Source of the DNA: Symbiodinium natans
Taxonomy: Eukaryota; Sar; Dinophyceae; Suessiales; Symbiodiniaceae
NCBI GenBank assembly: GCA_905221605.1
Contig: CAJNDS010000258.1
Coordinates: forward strand, 126,001 to 145,000
DNA: 19,000 nt
Reading direction: 5' to 3'
The translations under genes and the position numbers were made by a program. The first letter of the stretch is position 1. Each line of letters begins with the position of its first letter. Below are positions 1 to 8,841 of this stretch, one piece after another. The notes beneath the pieces were generated by a model, which made no database searches, had not been told where the DNA came from, and worked only from the letters and a program-made list of their open reading frames with translations.

Positions 1-1
1 C

Positions 2-620
2 GTGGGGGCCATCGACCTGAGCGCTTATGTCCCGTGGACCGGGCTCCAGGCGCCCATCCTGAACGAGATCGCTATCGCGCTCGCATCCTACTACAACTTC
101 GCGCAAGTGGACGCCCTCATTACGGGCGCAGCTATTTCCAACGCCCCCGCCTGGAGCGGGAACACGACCTGGGAGCTGCTCAGGGCAGGCCCTACGGAAC
201 CTGCACTTCACCGGGCCCCTGGTGGCCACGCTCCAGAACTCGGGCAACACGCTGCAGATCGAGGTCCACCGTCAACAGCGGGACGGCGAGGTGATCTGCA
301 ACTACGGCTTCCAGAACCTTTCTGACGAGAAGCTGAAGCACAACGTGGAGCCCGCGGAGCTCGAGGAGCTGCAGCAGCTCTTTGACGCCGTGGCCCCAAA
401 ATGGTACCGGCGGACCGAGGGGAGCCAGAAGCGCACATTGGGCGCAGGAGACGGGGCCCGTGGGCCAGGCGCTGTGCGGCAAGCTCGTGGACGAGGAGCT
501 GGGGGAGCTCGTCACACTGGATTACAACCGCATGTGCTGCGTTTTGTGGGGTGTCTGCCAGGGGCTCCTGGCCCGCGTGGAGGCCTTGGAGAAGAAGGGC
601 AAGAGCCCGCTCCTGATAGA
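2..620 (+). pseudogene. Frameshifted C-terminal Peptidase_S74 (intramolecular chaperone) domain
   Basis: Three consecutive frames read as one protein tail. The first (2 to about 185) ends near NTTWELLR. The second (about 185-410) carries LHFTGPLVATLQNSGN and then SDEKLKHNVEPAEL. The third (about 430-615) carries LVTLDYNRMCCVLWG and ARVEALEKK. An SD-x-x-LK opening, a block around YRRTEG, an L-D-Y-x-x-M/L segment and a closing coiled coil ending ARVEALE are the hallmarks of the S74 domain. In that family the domain trims itself off after assisting trimerisation of fibrous proteins, and the serine of the SD motif is the cleavage nucleophile. The upstream part of the gene lies outside the window. 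The two frame changes could be lost exon borders, indels of a dead copy, or assembly errors. The family call is from motif memory, not a search. Confidence 0.6.
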
Positions 621-622
621 AA

Positions 623-892
623 ATGGCGGAAGAAGGAGTCGAGTTCTTCCGGGAGCTCGCAGCCGAGTGCAACGCGCGGGACCCCCACAAGCTCTACCAG
701 ATCGCCCGACGGGACCACCCGGAGCGACGGGACCTCACGGCTGCACGGGTTCGGGCGGCGCTGCGCACGGATGTGGCCCGGCAGGTGCTGGCGCCCAAGC
801 CACGGAGCCTGGGCAAGAGTGCGGCCGAGGGTCCCAACGACCGGCTGCAAGCGGACCTGGTGGAATACTTCGCTCTGCCTCTTCTCGTATGA
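623..892 (+). pseudogene. Retroelement integrase-like fragment fused to the S74 tail
   Basis: An 89-codon ORF starts at ATG 623, overlaps the end of the S74 frame, and ends at a TGA after ALPLLV. It is rich in charged residues and reads through RVRAALRTDVARQVLAPKP to SAAEGPNDRLQADLVEY. The stretch RLQADL followed by hydrophobic/acidic residues resembles the entry into an integrase catalytic core (a W/L-Q-x-D-L/I strand) preceded by a basic linker, as in LTR-retroelement polyproteins of dinoflagellates. The catalytic D-D-E residues are not present because the frame stops just after this point. It may be a retroelement that inserted into, or was fused with, the S74 gene. It could also be an unrelated gene tail; the integrase reading is inference. 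Confidence 0.35.
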
Positions 893-1080
893 CAACAAAT
901 CTGGACCGTGGAGTCCAGTATCGCCTTTTGCATTATGCTTGCACGGTCTCCATTCGTGCACACTTGGATGCCGATGTAAAGTCCTCCGAATTGGTTGGGG
1001 CTGCTCTCCAGCTTATCCACCGCTGTTGGTCCAAGGGATGCCCTCCAGTTAAGGGAGATAGATGGATGCGGATGACTTGA
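893..1080. other. No gene seen
   Basis: Short stretch after the integrase-like stop. Only frame shadows are open and no splice-bounded exon was found. Confidence 0.4.
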
Positions 1081-1524
1081 GTGGCAGCAATGGGGTTGCA
1101 AACTCTGCGCTCTATGGGTTCAGTAAGTGTGGCGTGGTATCATGTACTTGCTGGCTACATCGGGCAGGCGTATAAATGCGCTTCCGGTGACATTGCATGC
1201 ATCTTGCAGAATTGCCACAACCACCCTGGGCAGCTACGAGGAGTTTTTTCTTCGGTTGAGGCTGTCCTGTCTGCCTGTTTTCGTCTTCATGCACCTCTTG
1301 GGTCTTGGTGCGACCTGCTTTCGTTGGCCAAATCGCCACCTTCGTCCTCGTTGAAGTTGGACTCGAGTTTGGATGTACACTCAAGTACACCATGTGTTGC
1401 TCACCCACACGCACGGAGAGTGGTACCTCCTCGACTCTACCCAACTAGGCGCCGGATTGCCGCCACTGCGCAGGCAATCTTATGGACTTGGAAACCCGTG
1501 CAAGACCTTTCAACCAAACGCTAG
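1081..1524 (+). CDS. Weak hypothetical ORF
   Basis: A 147-codon open frame with GTG at 1081 and a first ATG at 1090, ending in TAG at 1522. It includes a cysteine-containing part (KCASGDIACILQNCHN) and a serine/proline/arginine-rich second half. A TATA-like string (gtataaatg) lies inside the frame near 1170. No family is recognised, no splice borders are clear, and the composition does not differ from the surrounding non-coding DNA. It may be a chance ORF or an unspliced mix of exon and intron. Confidence 0.2.
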   Translation: MAAMGLQTLRSMGSVSVAWYHVLAGYIGQAYKCASGDIACILQNCHNHPGQLRGVFSSVEAVLSACFRLHAPLGSWCDLLSLAKSPPSSSLKLDSSLDVHSSTPCVAHPHARRVVPPRLYPTRRRIAATAQAILWTWKPVQDLSTKR

Positions 1525-1837
1525 GAGAACGTCTCGCGAGTGAGGCCACCTGCGTCAGTTCGCTGAATAGTTCGTCCCCGCCACACAGTCGAACCTTCTT
1601 GCAAAGTTGTCTGACCTGACCAGCCGTGCACATGAGAGCCAGCATCCGATCTCAGTTCTTCACCAGGGGGGAAGCCTACGAATACGAACACGTTTTCAGA
1701 CAAGGCATTGCCCTCTTGACATGTCGTGAAGCATCTTGAAAGGATTTTGAAAGCGGACGACTTGAGCAACAGGCTGCAACAGCAGCTCAAGGCAGGTGAC
1801 TGTACATAACTTGTTCCATCTGTCCACGTGGCCCAGA

Positions 1838-2216
1838 GTCCACGCTTGGACTTGCCTGGCACACACGAGCTTCAGATGTCCGCAACCAATCAGAGGAGTG
1901 CCTTCGAATTTGGTCAGCTGTCCGCAACCAATCAGAGTGCCTTCGCATTGCCGACTTGAACGCACCTTGCCTTGAATCACCTGAGGCTGCCTTCCGATCC
2001 GACAACTTGTGCCGAGCAGTTGGGTTTCCTTGAAAGCACACGCAGCTGGATTTCATGGCCTTTGTGATCGCTGCTCGCGCGTGCTTCTTCTGTGGCGTGG
2101 GAGAACAGGCAAGACGCAAAAGGCAAGGTGCGTGCAAGTCGGCAATGTGAAGGCACTTTGATTGGTTGCGGACAGCTGACCAAATTCGTGTGTGCCAGGC
2201 AAGGCCAAGCGTGGAC
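1838..2216. repeat. Large imperfect inverted repeat (foldback/MITE-like)
   Basis: The left arm (1838-1972) reads gtccacgcttggacttgcc and continues through cgcaaccaatcag to cgcaccttgcct. The right arm (2121-2216) is its reverse complement: aggcaaggtgcgtgcaagtc through ctgattggttgcgg-like sequence to gcgtggac. The arms are separated by about 148 bases. The left arm is longer because a segment of about 35-40 bases around tgtccgcaaccaatcag is present twice (near 1877 and 1919) while the right arm has it once. The structure could form a long hairpin. No transposase is present in it, so a non-autonomous foldback or MITE-like element is the simplest reading. Confidence 0.75.
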
Positions 2217-2638
2217 GGCACACCACAACACACAACAAGCCCACTTCTTTTCTTGCTTCTTGCTGAGTGATACACCATGGACCATAGATATATGTGGAAG
2301 TTACAAGCACAAAGAACGGGGAGACTTTAAGCCTTTGAGACGTTAAGCCTTTTAGACCTCTTCCTTGCTTCAGCTACTGGCGTCTGCCGTGCGCTGCCCA
2401 GAATGCAGGAACGCTGCAACCGCCCAATCCCCAGTCGGTCGGAGCTCCCCAGATGCGTCCAGACGGCCACCGCTCGCATTAGCATGCACATGTTTGGCTC
2501 AAGTGCGCTCCCTTCAGCCACTTGAGGGGCGTTTGCTATGTTTGCGAGGACTACTCTTTGGGTTTCAGGACACGGAACAAGTTCCTCTCCGGGCCTCGTT
2601 CCCTTCCCTAGGTGCTTGAGTTGGGTGAAGGCTGAAGG
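2217..2638. other. Intergenic DNA, no supported feature
   Basis: Open frames of about 84 codons exist, but none has exon-like borders or a recognisable product. I see nothing else here. Confidence 0.4.
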
Positions 2639-2890
2639 TCACGCTCCGATTCGGTTTTTGGGTCCTTCGGCCTGGTGACTTTGCCAAACGGGCGCCAGCC
2701 CACAGATCGCCGTGGTCAAGGAGCCCAGTGCCGGCCAGAGGCCTGTTGGATCAAGCTTGAACACCGCCGTACGAATGTCTTCTGAATTCTCGCGCGGGTT
2801 GTCCCAGTCGTCGACTCGCCCTGCAGCCTCGGGCAGATCTGGCATGAGAGGTCTGAAAGTGAGCTGTGAAGCTCCTGTGATTCGGCCTCG
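2639..2890 (-). CDS. Possible minus-strand exon, unknown product
   Basis: On the minus strand a frame ending at 2639 reads through MPDLPEAAGRVDDWD and AVFKLDPTGLWPALGS, with an amino-acid mix more protein-like than the frames opposite it. A second minus frame upstream (to about 3030) also looks coding, and the two would need an intron or frameshift to join. It would be the only minus-strand gene in an otherwise + strand window, so I treat it as doubtful. No family is recognised. Confidence 0.22.
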   Translation of the reverse strand, partial: RGRITGASQLTFRPLMPDLPEAAGRVDDWDNPRENSEDIRTAVFKLDPTGLWPALGSLTTAICGLAPVWQSHQAEGPKNRIGA

Positions 2891-2999
2891 TCACCGGGAA
2901 GCAGCAGTGGATTGTCCAGTCTTCGGCCAGAGGTCATTGATGTCTTTGCGATGCTTGTCGCGGCGCCTTCCAGCTCCCGATGTCTTGGCAGTGGCCTCC

Positions 3000-3675
3000 T
3001 AGAGGGAAGAAAGGTGGTCCCTTTGGCTCGCATGGTTTCGACACAAGTTCAGCACCGCACGATGGACAGCAAGTTCCCAGCCGAACTTGGCAAATTTACC
3101 CTGGTGCAAAGCCTGAGTAGACCGCGCTTGATTAGGAGCCGCGGAGCCTCACGGAGCGCCGGGAAGAAAAGGGGGTCATGACACGGCCATACCCCTATGC
3201 CCTATGCAGGCACAACCCACGATTTCACATCTTCAGTCCCTCGCTGGCCAACAAATGCCATTCCCTCTACAGCTTGTCCCGACTCTTCTCCCAAGCCCAA
3301 GCTCCACAACCTCCACAAGGGCTCCGTCATTATCCACAGCCTGCCTCGCTTTACCACATGGTATCCTTTAACGATAACTTGTTGTAAGTTTGTCGGCTTT
3401 GCCATTCTTATTGCAGGATTTGAACTCTACGTTTCTCAGAGAGCCAAGCACTAGGACCTAGGACTTTTTCTTGAATGGTAGAAGGTTTCCCGTTTAAAGT
3501 GTTAGGGTTTAGGGTGGAAGACCAAAATCGCCCGGTACGCTTCCAACTTCATTTGAAAACTCTCAGGGGTTTCTGGGCGGCTTAACCTCTGTCTTGTCTG
3601 CCCCGTCACTTTTGGAGTAGGCTCTAGACGTTGTTCATATGCATGAGCTCAGTCAAGGAACCTGAAAACAAACAG
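3000..3675. other. Gene-poor stretch with one telomere-like scrap
   Basis: Several proline- and serine-rich frames are open between 3178 and 3454, but no exon borders could be defined. The segment holds the telomere-like motif at 3502-3514. Confidence 0.35.
3502..3514 (+). repeat. Interstitial telomere-like repeat (TTTAGGG type)
   Basis: The string ttagggtttaggg gives nearly two copies of the TTTAGGG telomere unit, inside a region with no gene call. Confidence 0.7.
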
Positions 3676-4287
3676 GTCTTGCACATGTGCACTTACTTCT
3701 GGCTAGAAAGCGTTCCTGACTACGTTGTGAATGACATCATGGTTGGGCCATCTCACAAGTTGTCCAAGTAGCAATTGAAGCCAGCCTCCCACGGCACTGT
3801 ACGTGTTTCCGCAGGAGCTGGACAATTACGATTTTGAGCTTGCCCTGAAACTTGACACATGGAATCGGTACGGCTCGAAAATTTTGTCGATTTTGGCCAA
3901 CAATTCTTCGCGGCTTGACATGATGATGTTTCTGTCGATGTCCGTCAGGTCGATCTGCCAGATTTAGAAAGGCTTTGTCGCCCATTTTCCACTTTGGCCC
4001 AATGCATGCCTAGGGCTAGCAGTTTATAGCCCTGATCCGGCCCAACGTATGCCAATTAAGACAATCATCCGGGCCTGCACATCCCGGAAGGGCCAAAAAC
4101 CACCAAGAACCTTCGCGATAATTTGAAGAGTGACCCCGTTGCCACGAATGCCAGAGAGCATTCGCGGCGCCTAACGCAAAAGCGATGCCCAGAATCGGTG
4201 CGATGTTGCAGGGTGCTCCAAATAAGCTGTTCAAAACAGGGAAATGCGGTGGGCTGTCGATCTTGGACATGTTTGCAAAAGTTGCAA
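3676..4287 (+). CDS. Unrecognised multi-exon gene (at least three exons)
   Basis: Exon 3676-3723 follows acag and reads VLHMCTYFWLESVPDY, with a possible GT donor after GAC TAC. Exon 3815-3943 follows gtttccgcag and reads ELDNYDFELALKLDTWNRYG, continuing to SRLDMMMFLSMS before gtcagg. Exon 4212-4287 follows gatgttgcag and reads GAPNKLFKTGKCGGLSILD to a donor gtaaag. All borders are GT-AG and phases agree (0, 0, then 1). The first exon could extend to a TAG at 3769 instead. Both ends of the gene are unresolved: upstream exons and anything after 4287 were not identified. The sequence is rich in aromatic and hydrophobic residues but has no motif I know. A minus-strand frame overlaps 4016-4300 and looks like its shadow. 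Confidence 0.45.
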
Positions 4288-4439
4288 GTAAAGCCACCAC
4301 ATCTTTTCACGGTTTAGCAAGCGACGAATGGTTCTTTGCATGGCTGTGCATTGTTTTCGGATCGAATCATGCAGTAGGGTGCTGTACCATGAGGGAGGTC
4401 CAACAAAGCTATGGCGTGCAACAGCAGTTTTGACAGTAC

Positions 4440-5460
4440 CTGTAGTTGGGTTTGTAGGCCAACAGCTCACGCTTTGCGTGTTCTGTTGCCACCTAGTTCA
4501 ACACACCCTAAAACATCACAGATTTTCATTAGTTACGTTTAACCATTGAACGTGGCATAGCGCATCACCTGAATTCGCGAGGCGGCTTGGCACAATGTTT
4601 GCATTCGCCCTAAGAGTGAGTTTGCAGCGCTATGTGCATGTGGAAATGTCAGGCCACCAGGCCGCTGCCGACATCCATGCATGTGCTTCCCACTCTCGAA
4701 GGCAGCGATGTGTGTGTGTGTGTGAACTTGTTGAAGACAAGTGAGCTGTTGAAGCCATTAGTTGAATCTGGGAGGCAAGTTTCGGGTTTTGGGATCCGCA
4801 CACGCTGTTTTGTCAGGTCGGTTGCTTCCCAGCAGCATTCTTGCCATTTCAGTGGCCCTGACGTTGGTGTGCAGCATCGAGGCCATGGTAGTCGCCAGCA
4901 GACTGTCCGCTCGATCAATGCATTATCCATGCATGGTTCTTGCCTGCTGCTATGCTTGTTGGTTCCCTGGGCATATCCCGCAGGGTACCCCTTCCTAACC
5001 ATGTCCACTTTATCCACAGGCTGTTTCCAACGCGACAGCGGGCTTGGAAGTTGACCTGTCATACAGGGAGGCATGGTCCTTTAGCCAGATCTTCTGCTTG
5101 CCAGTTGTGCGGCGGATGTGGCAGGCTTCGCCAGCTCCATGGACCTTGGCAGCTCACGGCGACTTGGAAACCAGTTGACTTTCAGATGTTGCTCGTAGCT
5201 ACCGGTCATTCGATCATTTGGGCGTGGTGCATCGCAGGTGAGCGTGATGCCCGCGATGCACGATCCAACGTGGCCAGATCCCTGAACTGCAAGTGTTCAT
5301 TTCGCGGAGGGCCAAGCGTGAACCGACTGATGCTTTTCGCTGCCTTCTGCCCAAGATCGGTAGGGAAGGGTGGGCTGTGAAAGCCTTGCTCCTCGGTCGT
5401 GTTCTTAGACTTCGATCAAGATAGGATCATATTGACAGGCAGTGTGAACATGCGTTTCTG
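4440..5460. other. Region with scattered coding-like frames but no firm gene
   Basis: A 146-codon + frame (4940-5380) is open, and a short stretch after tttcag near 4850 reads ALTLVCSIEAMVVASRLS. No chain of phase-matched exons could be built. A (TG)8 run lies at 4709-4724. Confidence 0.3.
4709..4724 (+). repeat. (TG)8 microsatellite
   Basis: Uninterrupted tg dinucleotides following ggcagcga. Confidence 0.9.
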
Positions 5461-5466
5461 AGCTGA

Positions 5467-6407
5467 CTGAACACTAAGACACTAAGAGACCAAGAGCTGC
5501 TAAACAGCACGCAGCGTTCGGTCCGAGAGTCTGTGCAGGATTGCCTTCCTATCGTCGGCATGGCGAATACAGCCTCGGGCAAGGAACTTAAGCCCAAGGT
5601 TTGATAGGTTCGATTGTGAAAGAAGTATGGCCTGCCACTGCAACTGGCTACTGTGGTTGCGGCGTTGAACGCCAAGGCTGCGTTGAACCTAAGGTTTCAT
5701 TGCAGAGGACGCTGCTTATGACAAGTCCCTCTGCAGCAGATGATTTCGATGTCCAGGTACTCGAGACCAGACATGCTGTGACAGTGATGTGAAGCTGAGG
5801 ATTCTCTATGTGAGCAAAGACAGGCTGGAGGTGCGTGAGTGTCGAGTTCAAAGCATGGTGTGCAGCTGTGCATGCTTCTGCCATGGGTTTTTGCACTTTT
5901 GCAGGCGCTCAGAGGCAAGTTGAAGGGGAAGAAGGGATCAGTCTGGCGGCTGCAGACACTGCTGTCGCTTTTATGATTCGTTCCTTTTAAAGTTTGCTAG
6001 GTTAAGCACCCTAAACCCTATTTGCCTGCTGCACGGCTCGTGAGCCTAAGGCCGTTACCAAAGCGGACGTCAAAGCTTTAATGCCGCTTGTTAATGAGGA
6101 CGGTAGCCATCCGATGATCACATCGATGCAGGGGCTTTTGCAGCATAGCTTGCTGCATTCTTGCACGACATTCTCCAAAACGCCAAGGTATCCAGATGAC
6201 ATGGATGACGATTCGATGCTGGTGCCGGTTGACTTGTCTAGCGAGCCGGAAGACTTCCCGAACACATGCGAAGATCTTACAGCGAAGGCCCACAGTATTT
6301 TGAGAATTGCTGGGTTGTTGATGGCCTCTGAATCCTGCAAAATGACCGCACGAGATGCAGTCCTTAGCTTGCGCTCCAACCTTGGGAGAATTTGGTCTGT
6401 GTTTTGA
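5467..6407 (+). CDS. Unrecognised four-exon gene
   Basis: Exons are 5467-5598 (5' limit uncertain; LRDQELLNSTQRSVRES, then ASGKELKPK before gtttga), 5706-5756 (after tttcattgcag; TSPSAADDFDVQ before gtactc), 5905-5940 (after tttgcag; basic ALRGKLKGKKGS before gtctgg) and 6051-6407 (after cctaag; ends LRSNLGRIWSVF then TGA). All borders are GT-AG and every junction is phase 0, giving 192 codons including the stop. The last exon is acidic (DMDDDSMLVPVD) and may itself hold an intron (possible donor gtagcc near 6103). Intron 3 (5941-6050) contains a telomere-like repeat. A reading of exon 3 in another frame (EGEEGISLAAADTAVAF) also looks protein-like, so that exon is the least certain. No family is recognised. 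Confidence 0.5.
6009..6020 (-). repeat. Interstitial telomere-like repeat (CCCTAAA type)
   Basis: CCCTAAACCCTA inside the predicted intron 5941-6050, 30 bases before its acceptor. Confidence 0.75.
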
Positions 6408-6439
6408 CTTCTGAAATTAGCTTAGCTTTGGGGGTTCAG

Positions 6440-6582
6440 GACAAGAAGAAGACGAGACGGAAAGAAGAGAACGAAGAGACGATAGAGGAATGAGATATAC
6501 CAGGCATGTGAGAGACCATCAAAAAGCTGAGAAGTAGATCTCGTCTAGAGAGAAGACGGAGAGAGAGAGGGAGATAGAAGAC
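6440..6582 (+). repeat. Purine-rich low-complexity tract
   Basis: Runs of aagaaga, gagacg and gagagagaggg dominate this stretch after the TGA at 6405. It contains no coding signal. Confidence 0.7.
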
Positions 6583-6706
6583 ACACCACATGCTTATGCC
6601 ACCTTCTAGATCTATGGATGATGTCTATCACTATACGAGAGATAGCGCAAGCTTTCCTGCTGAGTGTATGTTGTCAGCAAGCTCAGGGGTGCCTTTCTGC
6701 ACGCAG

Positions 6707-6930
6707 GTGGAGCCCAAAGCGGCAGTGGAAGCCTTAATGAAGGCGCACGACGTCTTTGATCCTTGCTAGCAGCAAGCAAGCCTCTACTGTATTTCCTGCT
6801 CGTAGAATGCTTGCTCGACCTCTGGAATCCGCGATGCTAAGGAGCAGAACAAGACCAAGTTCAGCAAAGAGAAGCCACTCATCTTTTGATACGCTTGGAG
6901 ATTCGATTTGTCAGTTAGATATGCTGAGCT
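6707..6930 (+). CDS. Possible exons of an unrecognised gene
   Basis: After the acceptor ctgcacgcag a short frame reads VEPKAAVEALMKAHDVFD and stops at TAG 6767. An adjacent frame from about 6770 to 6930 reads ASTVFPARRMLARPLES, followed by a serine/arginine-rich part and a TGA. The first piece resembles the start of the exon at 6051 in DNA and protein (see findings). The join between the two pieces is unresolved. Confidence 0.3.
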
Positions 6931-6981
6931 GATTGGAGAACACCTCGAACTCGACACGCTCACAAAAGGCTTCATTTACTT

Positions 6982-7491
6982 GATTCATCTTACGGGAGGC
7001 TTGGGTGGCCATAGTGTTACCGGTCACCGATCATGTTTCAGCTGCTCTTGAGAGGACCTTTACGTCAACGAGGCAGCAAGACATGCACTTTAATGCGACA
7101 CCGGCAAACACCAAAATTGAACGCTCTCATTGGTGCCCACTGGACACTGCACAACAGAATGCGGCTTATTCTTCGATTTGAGCGTGCCCACTACAGCCAA
7201 CGTAGGGGACCCGCGTAGCAGAAGCAACTTCTCGATAACACGGTCAATGATACTCATCGCAGATACACGCTTCTCTCACGCAGTGGGATTCGCCGAAGGC
7301 ATGCCGGAACTGGCTCGAGTTGATAGAGCCTTTCCTCTTGCTGAACTTGCTTAAGCGCAGAACACCCCCGTTGTGTGATTCAGACAGATCTTTGCTGATG
7401 TTCAATATTTGCCTTGAAGCAACTATCGGACAGGGACTCCATCCACGACGTGTAGCGTATGTGGTGCGAAGCGAGGGCTCGTTGTGAGCGT
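6982..7491 (+). CDS. Coding-like block in three overlapping frames
   Basis: Three + frames are open in succession. 6982-7176 reads EAWVAIVLPVTDHVSAALER and on to SHWCPLDTAQQN. 7130-7354 reads TECGLFFDLSVPTTANVGD and on to VDRAFPLAELA. About 7247-7491 reads DSPKACRNWLELIEPF and on to RRVAYVVRSEGSL. Each looks protein-like and they overlap by tens of bases, so either short introns or frameshifts join parts of them, or some are shadows. A minus-strand frame (7244-7588) is open too. No family is recognised. Confidence 0.3.
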
Positions 7492-7673
7492 TAGCACAAG
7501 GCCAGACGCGCAGAATTGGCAGTGACGGGCAGAGCAATTGCTGGCGGTGAAAGCCCTCGACGTTGGTACTGCTGTTTAGAAGGCTCAACGACGAATTGAC
7601 ACAGACTGCCTCGCATCACACTTTTCTTGACATCCTCTTCCACTCCCGCGTTTCTGATCTCACCTGTTAAACA

Positions 7674-8571
7674 ATGTTCCCCGACCGCGGGGTCGGGGAC
7701 AAGATGTCGAAAGAAGTTGAAAGAGTCTTGAGCTTCAGTATTTGGTTTGTAGTCGGAGCATCAGCGTTGCGGCTCATGCTCACATGCCAGAGCATGCCGC
7801 AACAAGCGGGTGACACCAAGGAGGCCCATTCCGATGACAGTGGGCAACTTTGGCAAATAATGGTGTTCGTTTTGCGTTGACGGGCGATGTGCAATAATCT
7901 TCCAGGTGACTGGCTGACACACGTGTCCATGGAGGAGGATGACGAAGAGGAGGGCGGAGAAGAAGAGGAACTGGAAATAGATCAGGCGAATGACTTGCTC
8001 AAAAGTGTTTTCTGTTCGTGCCACCTGCAATGTCAAACAGCCAGCTCTTTCGTTTAGGTGGTGGTGCCATCACCGCTGAAGAAGCGCAGAAGAAGCACCT
8101 GAGTGGGTTTTGACAGATGCACACACACTGGTGGCAAGACAGTTTGCTGGTACGTTTTGACCAAGAGTCAATGCCGTGGATCGGGTTTGGTTGGCAGATA
8201 GCTTCAGTGTTGTTTGTCAGTTGATTGGGGCTTGCAAAATGCTGTGCGAACTTGCGCACGAGCATTCGCGGATTGTCAGCGAAGCAGCGAGCTGCGCGAC
8301 AAGGTTTTTGCTGCGCTTGGAGGGGACTTGACGACTGCGCAGCAAAATCGGCTGCTGATCCAAGCATTCTGCATCGTCGGGCTTGTGCCAAATGTGCAGA
8401 TGATGACTTGTCTGTGTTCTGGGCAAAGCAGGCGTCACTCGAAATTCAGACGCAAAACGCCATATCGTCCGGCTAAGGTCGAGGCCGCAGGTCATGAGCT
8501 TGGCCCTGCCCGAAACTTACACCGCCGTAGTCCTGAAGTGGTGCTACGTTACTTCCTCCGACTTGAATTAG
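7674..8571 (+). CDS. Four-exon gene, 144-codon protein with one hydrophobic segment
   Basis: Exon 1 (7674-7809) opens with ATG and MFPDRGVGDKMSKEVERV, then a hydrophobic stretch (FSIWFVVGASALRLML, about residues 24-39) that could be a signal anchor. Exon 2 (8058-8102) reads GGAITAEEAQKKHL. Exon 3 (8221-8393) reads IDWGLQNAVRTCARAFAD, then a helical SSELRDKVFAALGG and LLIQAFCIVGLVPN. Exon 4 (8491-8568) reads VMSLALPETYTAVVLKWCY and ends at TAG 8569. All three introns are GT-AG (gtgaca, gtgggt and gtgcag donors) with matching phases 1, 1 and 0, and the exons sum to exactly 144 codons. The same frame stays protein-like after the TAG (see findings). The product is not recognised. A helical, possibly membrane-anchored protein is all that can be said. 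Confidence 0.55.
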
Positions 8572-8736
8572 CAGCCGATGCAACAGGGCCGCAGGCTTCA
8601 AAATGTCATCACCAACGAGCTGAAAGCTTAGCTTGCAAGCGTGGTATGCATGGTTTCAGAGAACCAGCTTGTACTCAAATGCTTCTCCAAGGCTGGACTA
8701 TACCCGGACATCGATTTCCTTCACATTTCTAGATGA
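8572..8736 (+). CDS. Frame continuing past the exon-4 stop (possible readthrough or lost coding tail)
   Basis: In the frame of the upstream last exon, after TAG 8569, the reading runs QPMQQGRRLQNVITNELKA, hits TAG 8629, then reads LASVVCMVSENQLVLKCF and GLYPDIDFLHISR to TGA 8734. The amino-acid mix is as protein-like as the preceding exon. Either this is decayed coding sequence, or the stops mark unseen exon borders, or it is chance. Another + frame (8633-8878) is open over the same bases. Confidence 0.3.
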
Positions 8737-8841
8737 TGTGGAGCCGCCGCTGCAGTCACCAGCCTGGAAGAATGACCATAGCATCCATAACAACGAAAGT
8801 GTCAGAGCGGTCCCTTGGATGAAGCTGCTTGCCATCCATAG

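Noticed and set aside
1170-1180. gtataaatg as a TATA-box promoter
   Set aside because: No supported gene starts downstream, and dinoflagellate promoters are thought to lack TATA boxes.
4016-4300. Minus-strand frame with a membrane-like segment
   Set aside because: It mirrors a + strand exon (4212-4287) that has an acceptor and a donor; the minus frame has no borders of its own. Not fully excluded.
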